Shown here: piece after piece, positions 18,467-26,288 of the stretch
How the letters are laid out: each line of letters begins with the position of its first letter
Position numbering within the stretch: position 1 is the first letter of the stretch
From: JBPEWY01 sp965224095
GTDB lineage: Bacteria; Bacteroidota; Bacteroidia; Flavobacteriales; Flavobacteriaceae
Assembly: GCA_965224095.1 (NCBI GenBank)
Contig: OZ245039.1
Span: 1,798,001 to 1,862,000, forward strand
Direction of reading: 5' to 3'
DNA length: 64,000 bases
The notes under the pieces: generated by a model
What the model was told of the DNA's origin: nothing
Seen by the model: the letters and a program-made list of their open reading frames with translations, nothing else
The model's database searches: none
Translations under genes and position numbers: made by a program

Positions 18467-20353
18467 TTACTTTAGATTGGCTGAAAACATCAAAACACCT
18501 CTACTCTTCAACTCAATAGCGGGGAATATCTCTTCTTCTTTTCCAGATATAATATTTATAAATTGTTTATCCTTTAATCCCAGTTCTTTAAACCGATCTA
18601 TATCTAACCGTATAGGTTTTGTATTCTTATTGAGAATGAGAAGAACCGTTTCGGTATCGGTATATCTGCACAGTACATACACACCGTCTTTCGGGACAAA
18701 ATGAACTGTTTTTCCCTGCTGAATTGCCTGGCTTTTTTTGCGAAAGTTCAGTAGTTTTTTTACATACAGTTTCATTTCTTTTTGTTCTGCTGAAAGGCCC
18801 TTTCCCGTAAAAGCATTGATCTCATCTCCTATCCATCCACCCGGAAAATCTGTGCGAATTAATCCGTGGTCTCCGGGTTTTTCGAAGTCATCCATTAAAA
18901 TCTCCGTCCCGTAGTAAATTTGTGGAATACGCGGAATGGTCAGAATAACAGCCAATGCCATTTTTGTGTTGGTTATATCTCCTTTTAACTGCGTATAAAT
19001 TCGGCTCATATCGTGGTTATCCGGAAAAACCATAATATTCTCAGGAGAAGGATACGCAAAATCATTAGCAAGCCCTTCGTAGATCTTGATAAGTCCTTTA
19101 TCCCATTGCTCCTCTTCATTTAAAGCTTCCACGATTTTTTGTTGCATGGCAAAATCCATAGTGGATGTTAAATTTGAATGATACCCATCCCGGTTGTTTG
19201 CTCCTTTTTGCCAGTATTGAATAAGTAACGGGTTATAACTCCATTCCTCTCCAACAATACTAAAATTCGGATATTCCAACATGATGGCACCTGCCCAGTC
19301 TGCCATAAAGGCTTTATCCGGATACGGATAGGTATCCTGGCGTATGCCTCCCAATCCAAGGGTTTCTATCCACCATATGCTGTTTTGAATAATGTATTGT
19401 GCCATATACGGATTACGTTGATTTAAATCGGGCATGGCATCAACAAACCACCCATCTGTCATTTCCTTTTTATCGCTCTCCGACGCATAAATATCCTGAT
19501 TTACCGTGCGTCTGTGATTTGAGAACTTCGTTACTTTCCAATTCCAATCATCAATATTTTTTTCATAATTTTCCTGATAATTAACCCAGTCTTTAAAGGG
19601 AAGGTCTTTCATCCACCAATGTTGCAATCCGCAGTGATTGGCAATCTGGTCCATAATGAGTTTAATCCCATTTTTTTTGGCCTTCTCAGCCAATTCAATG
19701 TATTCTGAAAGTGTTCCAAATCTAGGGTCTACCTGGTAATAATCGGTAATGGCATATCCGTGATACGACCCCTGCGGCATATCGTTTATCAATAACGGAT
19801 TTGACCAGATAGCTGTAAACCCCAGATCAGCTATATAGTCTAAATGATTAATGATCCCGCGGATATCCCCTCCATGCCTTGCATAGTCATCCTTTCGGTC
19901 AATATGTTTTTCCAACAGATTTTTCTGAATATCATTTTCAGGGTTTCCGTTGGCAAAACGATCCGGTGTAATCAGGTAAATAACATCGCTGCTATTAAAG
20001 CCCTGATATCCATCTCCTTTTTGCTTGCGTTTTTTTAACTCGTAGTCCTGCGTTACAATCGTTTTATTTTCATTTTTAAATCGTATTTTAAACGTTCCGG
20101 GTTGCGTATTTTCGGAGATATTTAAATCGATAAAAAGGTAATTCGGGCTTGCGGCCTGCGATACCTTATTGATTGTAATTCCATCATAGGAAATTTCAGG
20201 TGTCATTTTTCCAATACCCGGGTTTTTAATCAGGAGTTGAAGCTCTGTATTGTTAAATCCAGTCCACCAATGAGGAGGCTCTACTCTTTCCACCTGTGCA
20301 TATATATTATTAATCAGGAGCAGTAAAATTAAACTACATACTTTTTTAAACAT
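18467..20353 (-). CDS. susA: GH13 neopullulanase/cyclomaltodextrinase, SusA-like
   Basis: Periplasmic enzyme cutting maltooligosaccharides and cyclodextrins. Signal peptide (LILLLLINNIYAQ), then an N-terminal Ig-like cyclomaltodextrinase domain (about 25-110; begins VERVEPPHWWTGF, a hallmark of the group), a GH13 barrel and a C-terminal beta domain. Regions: I DQIANHCGLQHWW, II GIRQDTYPYPD (nucleophile Asp), III IVGEEWSYNP (acid/base Glu), IV VFPDNHDMSR. The length of 628 residues fits Bacteroides SusA. It lies 4 bases after the GH65 gene. Confidence 0.92.
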   Translation of the reverse strand: MFKKVCSLILLLLINNIYAQVERVEPPHWWTGFNNTELQLLIKNPGIGKMTPEISYDGITINKVSQAASPNYLFIDLNISENTQPGTFKIRFKNENKTIVTQDYELKKRKQKGDGYQGFNSSDVIYLITPDRFANGNPENDIQKNLLEKHIDRKDDYARHGGDIRGIINHLDYIADLGFTAIWSNPLLINDMPQGSYHGYAITDYYQVDPRFGTLSEYIELAEKAKKNGIKLIMDQIANHCGLQHWWMKDLPFKDWVNYQENYEKNIDDWNWKVTKFSNHRRTVNQDIYASESDKKEMTDGWFVDAMPDLNQRNPYMAQYIIQNSIWWIETLGLGGIRQDTYPYPDKAFMADWAGAIMLEYPNFSIVGEEWSYNPLLIQYWQKGANNRDGYHSNLTSTMDFAMQQKIVEALNEEEQWDKGLIKIYEGLANDFAYPSPENIMVFPDNHDMSRIYTQLKGDITNTKMALAVILTIPRIPQIYYGTEILMDDFEKPGDHGLIRTDFPGGWIGDEINAFTGKGLSAEQKEMKLYVKKLLNFRKKSQAIQQGKTVHFVPKDGVYVLCRYTDTETVLLILNKNTKPIRLDIDRFKELGLKDKQFINIISGKEEEIFPAIELKSRGVLMFSANLK

Positions 20354-20357
20354 GGTT

Positions 20358-22664
20358 TTACACTTTTACCAGATTATGTGGTTCTACCGTTACAGTTTTA
20401 TCGTTCACCATCAATGTTAATGGTGCGTTCCCTTCTAATTCGAAAGTGGTTTGTGTCTTTCCTATATTTACTTTTAAAATTTGATCTCTAAAATTGATAT
20501 TAAAAGAATAGGCCTTCCATTGTTTGGGAATCTTAGGGGTAAAAGAGAGCATATTGTTCTTAATTCGCATCCCGCCAAAACCTTCAACAATACTCATCCA
20601 GGTTCCGGCCATCGATGTAATGTGTAGGCCTTCATGAACCTCTTTATTGTAATCGTCCAGATCCAATCTGGAAGTCTGCAGATAAAATTTATAAGCCTGA
20701 TCCATTCTGTTCAGGGAAGCTGCAATTATGGCATGGACACATGGCGATAAGGAAGATTCATGGACCGTAAATGACTCGTAAAAATCGAAATGGCGTTCCA
20801 GTTCTTCTTTTGTAAAATGTTCTTCAAAGAAGTAAAAACCCTGTAATACGTCAGCCTGTTTTATGTAAGGCGATCTGAGAATTCTATCCCAGGACCATTT
20901 CTGGTTTATAGGGCGCTCTGATTTCTCCAATTCCGAAACGGTAATGAGTTCTTTATCTAAAAAACCGTCTTGTTGTAAAAACACCTGATGTTCTTCCGAG
21001 TAGGGAAAATACATATTAGATGCTACTTCTTTCCATTTGGAGATCTCCGCTTCAGATAAGCGTACTTTATTCATAATGCGTGTGTAATGCGCATTGCTTT
21101 TGTCTTTTACGGTTCCTACTTGTTCACAGGCATATTCAATACACCATTTAGCAATATAATTAGTGTACCAGTTATTGTTTACATTATTCTCGTATTCGTT
21201 AGGGCCCGTTACACCGAGAATCACGTATTTCTTTTTTACCAGAGAATAGGTAGCCCTTTGGTGCCAGAATCTGGCTATACCAATTAAAACTTCCAGGCCC
21301 TTTTCCGGGATATAGTCATAATCGCCTGTATATCGTATATAATTAAAAATGGCAAAGGCAATAGCGCCGTTTCTATGAATTTCTTCAAAGGTAATTTCCC
21401 ATTCATTATGACATTCCTCACCGTTCATCGTTACCATAGGGTAAAGTGCTGCTCCATTTTTAAAGCCCAGTTGTTTTGCATTTTCTATAGCCTTCTCCAA
21501 ATGATGATATCTATAAGCAAGGAGGTTTCTGGCTACCTGTTGATTTTTAGTTGCCATATAGAAAGGGATACAATATGCCTCCGTATCCCAGTAGGTGCTT
21601 CCTCCGTATTTTTCACCGGTAAATCCTTTAGGGCCTATATTAAGGCGAGCGTCTTTCCCTAAATACGTTTGATTTAAGTGAAATATATTAAATCGGATTC
21701 CCTGTTGTGCCTTACTGTCTCCTTCAATCTGTATATCGGCCATATCCCAGATCCTCTCCCATGCATTTTTTTGCCTTTCAAGCAAGCCATTAAACCCATA
21801 TGATACCGCTTCTTCCAAAATATTTTTGGAAGCCTGCATTAATGCTTCTTTATCGTGGTTCATGGAACTGGTATAACCTCCGAATTTGTGGAGGCTTAAT
21901 GTGTCTCCTCTTTCCAGTTCTTCGGTATACTGAAAAGATACCTTTAACGATGTTTGGCTGATCTCCGGATTGGTTGTGATTTCTTTGTCATTCCGAAAAA
22001 GAAGTGTTTTCATTCCGGTATAAACATAAAACCGGGTTTTTTCGGTTCGGGAACCAATAAATGCCTGATTCGAATCCTGCTGTATCTCGAAGGTGTCCCA
22101 GAATTTATCATCCCAGTTACTATCCTCATTCTTAATTCCGGCATCCAGGTAGGGTTCAAAAGTTATTGTAGCTTTTGCATTAACCGGGGTTACCTGATAT
22201 CGTATGGCCCCAACCTCATCGAGATCAAGGCTCAAAAACCTTCGGGTAACTACAAAAATCTCTATATCATTTTGAAGTTTGGTGGTAAATGTACGCTCAT
22301 ACCAACCTTCCTTCATATTTAATTCCCGTTTGAAGCTTTTAACCTCTTTGCACGTAAACAGATCTAATGCTTCCCCATTCACATAAACATTAACTCCAAT
22401 CCAGTTAGGTGCATTCAGTACTTTGGCAAAATACTCGGGATATCCATTTTTCCACCAGCCCACCCGGGTTTTATCAGGATAATATACACCTGCTACATAA
22501 CTCCCCTGAAAGCTGGGTCCGGAGTATTTTTCTTCAAAATTTGCCCTTTGCCCCATAGCTCCGTTACCAAGACTAAAAAGACTCTCGGACGATTTAACCC
22601 TGTCTGCATTAAATCCTTCCTCTATAATTGACCAGTCATCTGTTTTTATATAATTCTGATTCAT
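20358..22664 (-). CDS. GH65 maltose phosphorylase (or related disaccharide phosphorylase)
   Basis: Cytoplasmic inverting phosphorylase: maltose plus phosphate gives beta-glucose 1-phosphate and glucose. GH65 features: YGGSTYWDTEAYC near residue 355 and TGPNEYENNVNNNWYTN near 490, holding the general-acid Glu. No signal peptide. I start at ATG 22664 (MNQNYIKT); the longer frame begins at TTG 22673. The next upstream gene is beta-phosphoglucomutase, the standard partner that converts the product to glucose 6-phosphate, and the locus is an alpha-1,4-glucan one, so maltose is the best substrate guess. Kojibiose, trehalose or nigerose phosphorylases belong to the same family. Confidence 0.9.
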   Translation of the reverse strand: MNQNYIKTDDWSIIEEGFNADRVKSSESLFSLGNGAMGQRANFEEKYSGPSFQGSYVAGVYYPDKTRVGWWKNGYPEYFAKVLNAPNWIGVNVYVNGEALDLFTCKEVKSFKRELNMKEGWYERTFTTKLQNDIEIFVVTRRFLSLDLDEVGAIRYQVTPVNAKATITFEPYLDAGIKNEDSNWDDKFWDTFEIQQDSNQAFIGSRTEKTRFYVYTGMKTLLFRNDKEITTNPEISQTSLKVSFQYTEELERGDTLSLHKFGGYTSSMNHDKEALMQASKNILEEAVSYGFNGLLERQKNAWERIWDMADIQIEGDSKAQQGIRFNIFHLNQTYLGKDARLNIGPKGFTGEKYGGSTYWDTEAYCIPFYMATKNQQVARNLLAYRYHHLEKAIENAKQLGFKNGAALYPMVTMNGEECHNEWEITFEEIHRNGAIAFAIFNYIRYTGDYDYIPEKGLEVLIGIARFWHQRATYSLVKKKYVILGVTGPNEYENNVNNNWYTNYIAKWCIEYACEQVGTVKDKSNAHYTRIMNKVRLSEAEISKWKEVASNMYFPYSEEHQVFLQQDGFLDKELITVSELEKSERPINQKWSWDRILRSPYIKQADVLQGFYFFEEHFTKEELERHFDFYESFTVHESSLSPCVHAIIAASLNRMDQAYKFYLQTSRLDLDDYNKEVHEGLHITSMAGTWMSIVEGFGGMRIKNNMLSFTPKIPKQWKAYSFNINFRDQILKVNIGKTQTTFELEGNAPLTLMVNDKTVTVEPHNLVKV

Positions 22665-22711
22665 AGTATTCAACTAACAGATCCCTTTATTTTTAAGAAA
22701 TCTTATTCTTT

Positions 22712-23368
22712 TTAATTTTCAATTATCCGTTCAATAAAATCCGTATTAATTTCCGTAAAACCCTTAAAAACAAAATCGGCTTCATTGAGTATTTCCCGAT
22801 TTCCTATTCCAATAGAAATCATTCCGGCTATATTAGCGGCCCGGATACCCGCAACCGAATCTTCAAAAACCACACAGTCCTCAGGGTCCATTTGCATTGC
22901 GGATGCGGCATTAACAAAAACTTCGGGGTCCGGTTTTGCCTTAGTAACATCATTTCCATCTACAATTACATGAAACATAGTATCCAGATTTACCTGTTTC
23001 AGAATCGCTCTGGCATTTTTACTTGCAGACCCAAGGGCAACCGACTGATTTCTTCCAATCAGGTATTTTAATACTTTGGGAACATCCGGAAGAATTTCAC
23101 TTTCTGTCATTGAAGCGATATACGATAAATACTGATGGTTTTTCTCGGCCATTAATCTCATAAATTCATCTTCTTCCAGCTTCTTATCTCCCCATTCCAG
23201 TATTTTTGTGAGCGATGCCACGCGGCTCACTCCTTTTAATTGCTCGTTTTCCTTTTCCGAGAAATTAATTCCAAGGCCGTTTGCCAATTCCTTCCATGCC
23301 AAAAAATGATATTTAGCAGTGTCAACTATAACACCGTCCAAATCGAATATAAATCCTTTTTTACTCAT
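22712..23368 (-). CDS. pgmB: Beta-phosphoglucomutase
   Basis: HAD-superfamily enzyme interconverting beta-glucose 1-phosphate and glucose 6-phosphate. The N-terminal FDLDGVIVDT places the nucleophile at D9 and the acid/base at D11. The cap contains WKELANGLGINF. GSASKNA (motif II Ser), the Lys of TKAKPDPEVF and the acidic motif VFEDSVAGIRAA complete the HAD core. At 218 residues it is of typical size. It sits 3 bases after the permease and just before GH65, which forms the substrate. Confidence 0.95.
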   Translation of the reverse strand: MSKKGFIFDLDGVIVDTAKYHFLAWKELANGLGINFSEKENEQLKGVSRVASLTKILEWGDKKLEEDEFMRLMAEKNHQYLSYIASMTESEILPDVPKVLKYLIGRNQSVALGSASKNARAILKQVNLDTMFHVIVDGNDVTKAKPDPEVFVNAASAMQMDPEDCVVFEDSVAGIRAANIAGMISIGIGNREILNEADFVFKGFTEINTDFIERIIEN

Positions 23369-23371
23369 AAA

Positions 23372-24889
23372 TTATCCTTCCTCCGTAATTTCAATCGATG
23401 CTTTATCGCTTACTTTCAGGGTAAGCAATCCGGCTAATATCATGGAACATCCTCCTACGATCAAAGCGTATATGGGTTCGGAGTTAAAAAACTTAGACAC
23501 CATAAATCCTAAAATCGTAGCTGCCACCATTTGCGGGATTACAATAAAAAAATTAAAAACACCCATATAATATCCCATTTTTCCAGCGGGTAATGCTCCC
23601 GCAAGCATGGCATAAGGGATTGACAGTATACTGGCCCATGCAATTCCCACCCCGATCATGGAAATAATTAAAAGATCCGGCGAATTAAAATAATACACTG
23701 AAATCAGCCCTACCCCCCCTAGTATCAACGCTATTAAATGTGTGATCTTTCGGCTGGTTGCTCGCGCTAAAACAGGAAGTAAAAATGCAACCAGTGCAGC
23801 AACACCATTATATACGGCAAAAAGTACCGTAACCCAGTCTGCCCCATCATTATAGAGTTTCGAGGTGGTTTCGGTGGTTCCGTAAATATGACTGGTAACT
23901 GCCTGCGTGGTATATATCCACATCGAGAAAAGCGCAAACCAGGAAAAAAACTGAACCCAAGCCAGTTGTTTCATGGTTTGCGGCATGTACAACAAATCGG
24001 TCATAATAACCACAAAGCCATTCCTTCCGCGCGCCTTGCGAACCGCAGAAGCTATTAGAAAAAGCAATCCGACTATCAATATACCAATCCCCAGTACATA
24101 CAATTCCTTTTCCAGATGAAAAGTGAATAACAACGAAGTGAAAATTGTACCAATAGCCGTGAAAACAATCCCATAATTCCTGAGCTTATTAATTCGCTGC
24201 CTGTTAATTTCGGGGGTGATTTCAGGTACGGGAATTGCTTTGTTTTCTTCAAAAGACTCCAGTTCTTCCGGGCTGTATTCGGTAGATCTGAAAACCGTCC
24301 ATAAAACAGCGAGTAAAAAAACCACGGCTCCCACATAAAAAGACCATTTCACAGAATCCGGGATCACCCCGTCGGGAGCTGTATTGCTTATTCCGAGCCA
24401 GTTTGTAAAAACATAGGGCATCATAGACCCGACAACCGCACCGATGCCTATAAAGAAACTTTGCATGGCAAACCCCAGGGTTCGTTGATCGGACGGAAGA
24501 TTATCGCCCACGAAAGCCCTGAAAGGTTCCATAGAGACATTTATAGAGGCATCCATGATCCATAACATACCCGCTGCCACCCATAAGGCCGGCGAATTAG
24601 GCATTATACAAAGGGCAATGGAAGCCAATATGGCCCCAATAAGAAAATAGGGTCTTCGGCGTCCTAATCTGGTCCAGGTGCGATCGCTAAAATATCCTAT
24701 AATAGGTTGAACCACCAATCCCGTTACGGGAGCAGCAATCCACAGAATAGGAATATCATCGACTTCAGCTCCTAAGGTTTCAAATATCCTTGATGTATTT
24801 GCATTTTGAAGAGCAAAACCAAACTGGATTCCGAGAAATCCAAAACTCATATTCCAGATTTCCCAAAAACTTAGCTTACGCTTTTTCAT
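23372..24889 (-). CDS. MFS/GPH-type sugar:cation symporter, probable maltose permease
   Basis: Twelve-helix inner-membrane transporter. The loop PIIGYFSDRTWTRLGRRRPYFLIG-like region, of which GYFSDRTWTRLGRRRP is the key part, is typical of sucrose/maltose transporters of the GPH group. The N terminus (SFWEIWNMSFGFLGIQFGFA) also matches. There is a longer central loop between helices 6 and 7. It is the first gene of the minus-strand glucan operon, followed by beta-phosphoglucomutase and GH65, so maltose import from the periplasm is the best-supported role. The leader has an imperfect inverted repeat (24915-24942) and one copy of an 18-bp repeat. Confidence 0.88.
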   Translation of the reverse strand: MKKRKLSFWEIWNMSFGFLGIQFGFALQNANTSRIFETLGAEVDDIPILWIAAPVTGLVVQPIIGYFSDRTWTRLGRRRPYFLIGAILASIALCIMPNSPALWVAAGMLWIMDASINVSMEPFRAFVGDNLPSDQRTLGFAMQSFFIGIGAVVGSMMPYVFTNWLGISNTAPDGVIPDSVKWSFYVGAVVFLLAVLWTVFRSTEYSPEELESFEENKAIPVPEITPEINRQRINKLRNYGIVFTAIGTIFTSLLFTFHLEKELYVLGIGILIVGLLFLIASAVRKARGRNGFVVIMTDLLYMPQTMKQLAWVQFFSWFALFSMWIYTTQAVTSHIYGTTETTSKLYNDGADWVTVLFAVYNGVAALVAFLLPVLARATSRKITHLIALILGGVGLISVYYFNSPDLLIISMIGVGIAWASILSIPYAMLAGALPAGKMGYYMGVFNFFIVIPQMVAATILGFMVSKFFNSEPIYALIVGGCSMILAGLLTLKVSDKASIEITEEG

Positions 24890-24914
24890 AATAGTATAAG
24901 GTTAATTAATACTA

Positions 24915-24942
24915 TTTCGATAAGCGCTACGTCTTATCAAAA
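24915..24942 (-). promoter_or_regulatory. Imperfect inverted repeat in the MFS-operon leader
   Basis: Arms TTTCGATAAG and CTTATCAAAA match at 9 of 10 positions around an 8-base spacer, 26 to 53 bases upstream of the permease ATG. It could be an operator or an RNA hairpin; it does not resemble the AACGTT-centred sites near susC. Confidence 0.45.
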
Positions 24943-24949
24943 CTTAATG

Positions 24950-24967
24950 GTGAGAAGTAAAAATATA
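24950..24967. repeat. 18-bp direct repeat, left copy
   Basis: GTGAGAAGTAAAAATATA, identical to bases 26234-26251. It lies in the leader of the minus-strand operon; its complement contains TATATTTT, a near match to the -7 consensus. The two copies flank lacI in the same orientation. Confidence 0.8.
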
Positions 24968-25015
24968 AGTTTTGACAGGGATAAAGATAGTATATTTTTT
25001 AAATGAAAAGCAAAA

Positions 25016-26038
25016 TCACAGCTTTTTTGTGGATTCTCTTTCTATTAAAGACGATTTAATGATAGCCGTTGCATAAGATTCTTCATCTACTTTTTCTTCT
25101 AACTTATCGATAAGCATTCTGGCGGCTACCTGCCCCATTTCATTCCCGTGCTGGGCCACCGTAGTAAGCGTTGGAGTAGCATATTTAGACAATATTCCAT
25201 CGGTAAAAGCAATAAAAGAAGCATCGTCCGGAATTTTCATCCCTTTTTTCTGTGCAATCTTCATCGCCGTAACTGCAAATAATTCATTCACCGCAAAAAC
25301 TCCGTCGAAATCTGTCTGATCAAAAAACTGCTGTATCGTTACATTACAGTTCTCTATATCTTCTATCTTTAAAATCAGGTTATCATCAATAGCCATTCCG
25401 GCATTTTTCAAGGCTTTTTCGTATCCCAGGGTTCTTAACTTTCCAACACTTATATAATCGACCGTTGTAATGAGGGCTATTTTTTTACAACCTGTATTAA
25501 TTAAATGATTTACGGCCTCATAGGCTCCCTGGCGATCATCAATAATTACTTTATCACACTGAATATCTTCAACTACCCGATCAAACATAACCAGCGGCAT
25601 TCCCTGATCAATAACTTCCTTCAGATGATGGAAATCCTTTTTCGCCTGTGTTTCCTTGGAAAGCGACATAATAAAGCCATCAATACTTCCATTGGCAAGC
25701 ATTTCCATATTAATCACCTCCCGATCAAAAGATTCATCGGAAAGGCATACCACGACGTTATACCCTTTGGCATTGGCTTCGTGCTCAATTCCGGAAATTA
25801 CCGTTGTAAAAAAATAATGAACAATTTCAGGAATAATTACACCGATGTTCTTGGTGCGTTTATTTTTTAAACTTACCGCAATATTATTGGGCTTATAATT
25901 ATACAATTTGGCAAATGCCTGAATTTTATCACGAGTATCCTTACTGATTTCCTTGCTGTTTCTAAGCGCTTTCGAAACAGTGGAAACCGATACTTCCAAT
26001 TCTCGGGCAATTTGTTTGAGGGTAAGCTTCTTTTTCAT
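25016..26038 (-). CDS. LacI-family transcriptional regulator of the alpha-glucan locus
   Basis: DNA-binding regulator with an N-terminal LacI helix-turn-helix (TLKQIARELEVSVSTVSKAL, residues 5-24), a hinge near residue 50, and a periplasmic-binding-protein-like effector domain. 340 residues. It sits between the two divergent arms of the locus, 126 bases upstream of the permease and 250 bases from susC. Two operator-like palindromes centred on ACGT are located between it and susC. Maltose or a maltodextrin derivative is the likely inducer, but this is inference; Bacteroides uses the unrelated SusR for its sus operon. Confidence 0.92.
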   Translation of the reverse strand: MKKKLTLKQIARELEVSVSTVSKALRNSKEISKDTRDKIQAFAKLYNYKPNNIAVSLKNKRTKNIGVIIPEIVHYFFTTVISGIEHEANAKGYNVVVCLSDESFDREVINMEMLANGSIDGFIMSLSKETQAKKDFHHLKEVIDQGMPLVMFDRVVEDIQCDKVIIDDRQGAYEAVNHLINTGCKKIALITTVDYISVGKLRTLGYEKALKNAGMAIDDNLILKIEDIENCNVTIQQFFDQTDFDGVFAVNELFAVTAMKIAQKKGMKIPDDASFIAFTDGILSKYATPTLTTVAQHGNEMGQVAARMLIDKLEEKVDEESYATAIIKSSLIERESTKKL

Positions 26039-26047
26039 CGCTTTATT

Positions 26048-26096
26048 GACAATTTTTCAATAATTCTGGTAAAAAATTAAAAGATGAAAAATTGTC
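26048..26096. repeat. 12-bp perfect inverted repeat upstream of lacI
   Basis: Arms GACAATTTTTCA (26048-26059) and TGAAAAATTGTC (26085-26096), 25-base spacer, starting 10 bases before the lacI ATG. It could form a stem in the lacI mRNA leader or be two opposed protein-binding half-sites. Confidence 0.7.
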
Positions 26097-26141
26097 TAAA
26101 CCTAACTTTAGGATTTCTTCATTAAAAAAAGTTATCAACAC

Positions 26142-26153
26142 GAAAACGTTTTC
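26142..26153. promoter_or_regulatory. LacI-type operator 1
   Basis: GAAAACGTTTTC is a perfect 12-bp palindrome with the central CG typical of LacI-family operators. It lies between lacI and susC, 104 bases from the lacI start. Confidence 0.65.
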
Positions 26154-26163
26154 TTTGATTTAC

Positions 26164-26175
26164 GAAAACGTTTGC
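26164..26175. promoter_or_regulatory. LacI-type operator 2
   Basis: GAAAACGTTTGC repeats operator 1 with one substitution. The centres of the two sites are 22 bases apart, about two helical turns, so both would face the same side of the DNA. Confidence 0.6.
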
Positions 26176-26222
26176 AACGCTCCTGGTGACTTTCATCATG
26201 GTTTTTTAACACAAAATTTACA

Positions 26223-26230
26223 TACATTTA
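26223..26230 (+). promoter_or_regulatory. Possible -7 element for susC
   Basis: TACATTTA is one base off TAnnTTTG and lies 48 bases downstream of operator 2 and 59 bases upstream of the susC ATG. A repressor on the operators would sit just upstream. No clear -33 element; weak call. Confidence 0.3.
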
Positions 26231-26233
26231 ACT

Positions 26234-26251
26234 GTGAGAAGTAAAAATATA
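26234..26251. repeat. 18-bp direct repeat, right copy
   Basis: GTGAGAAGTAAAAATATA, identical to 24950-24967. It lies in the presumed susC leader, 37 bases before the ATG. Confidence 0.8.
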
Positions 26252-26288
26252 CCAATTAAATCTAGCAAACAAAATTAATTGAAAACAT

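Noticed and set aside
22665..22673. Longer GH65 start at TTG 22673
   Set aside because: An ATG lies 9 bases downstream and gives the family-typical N terminus.
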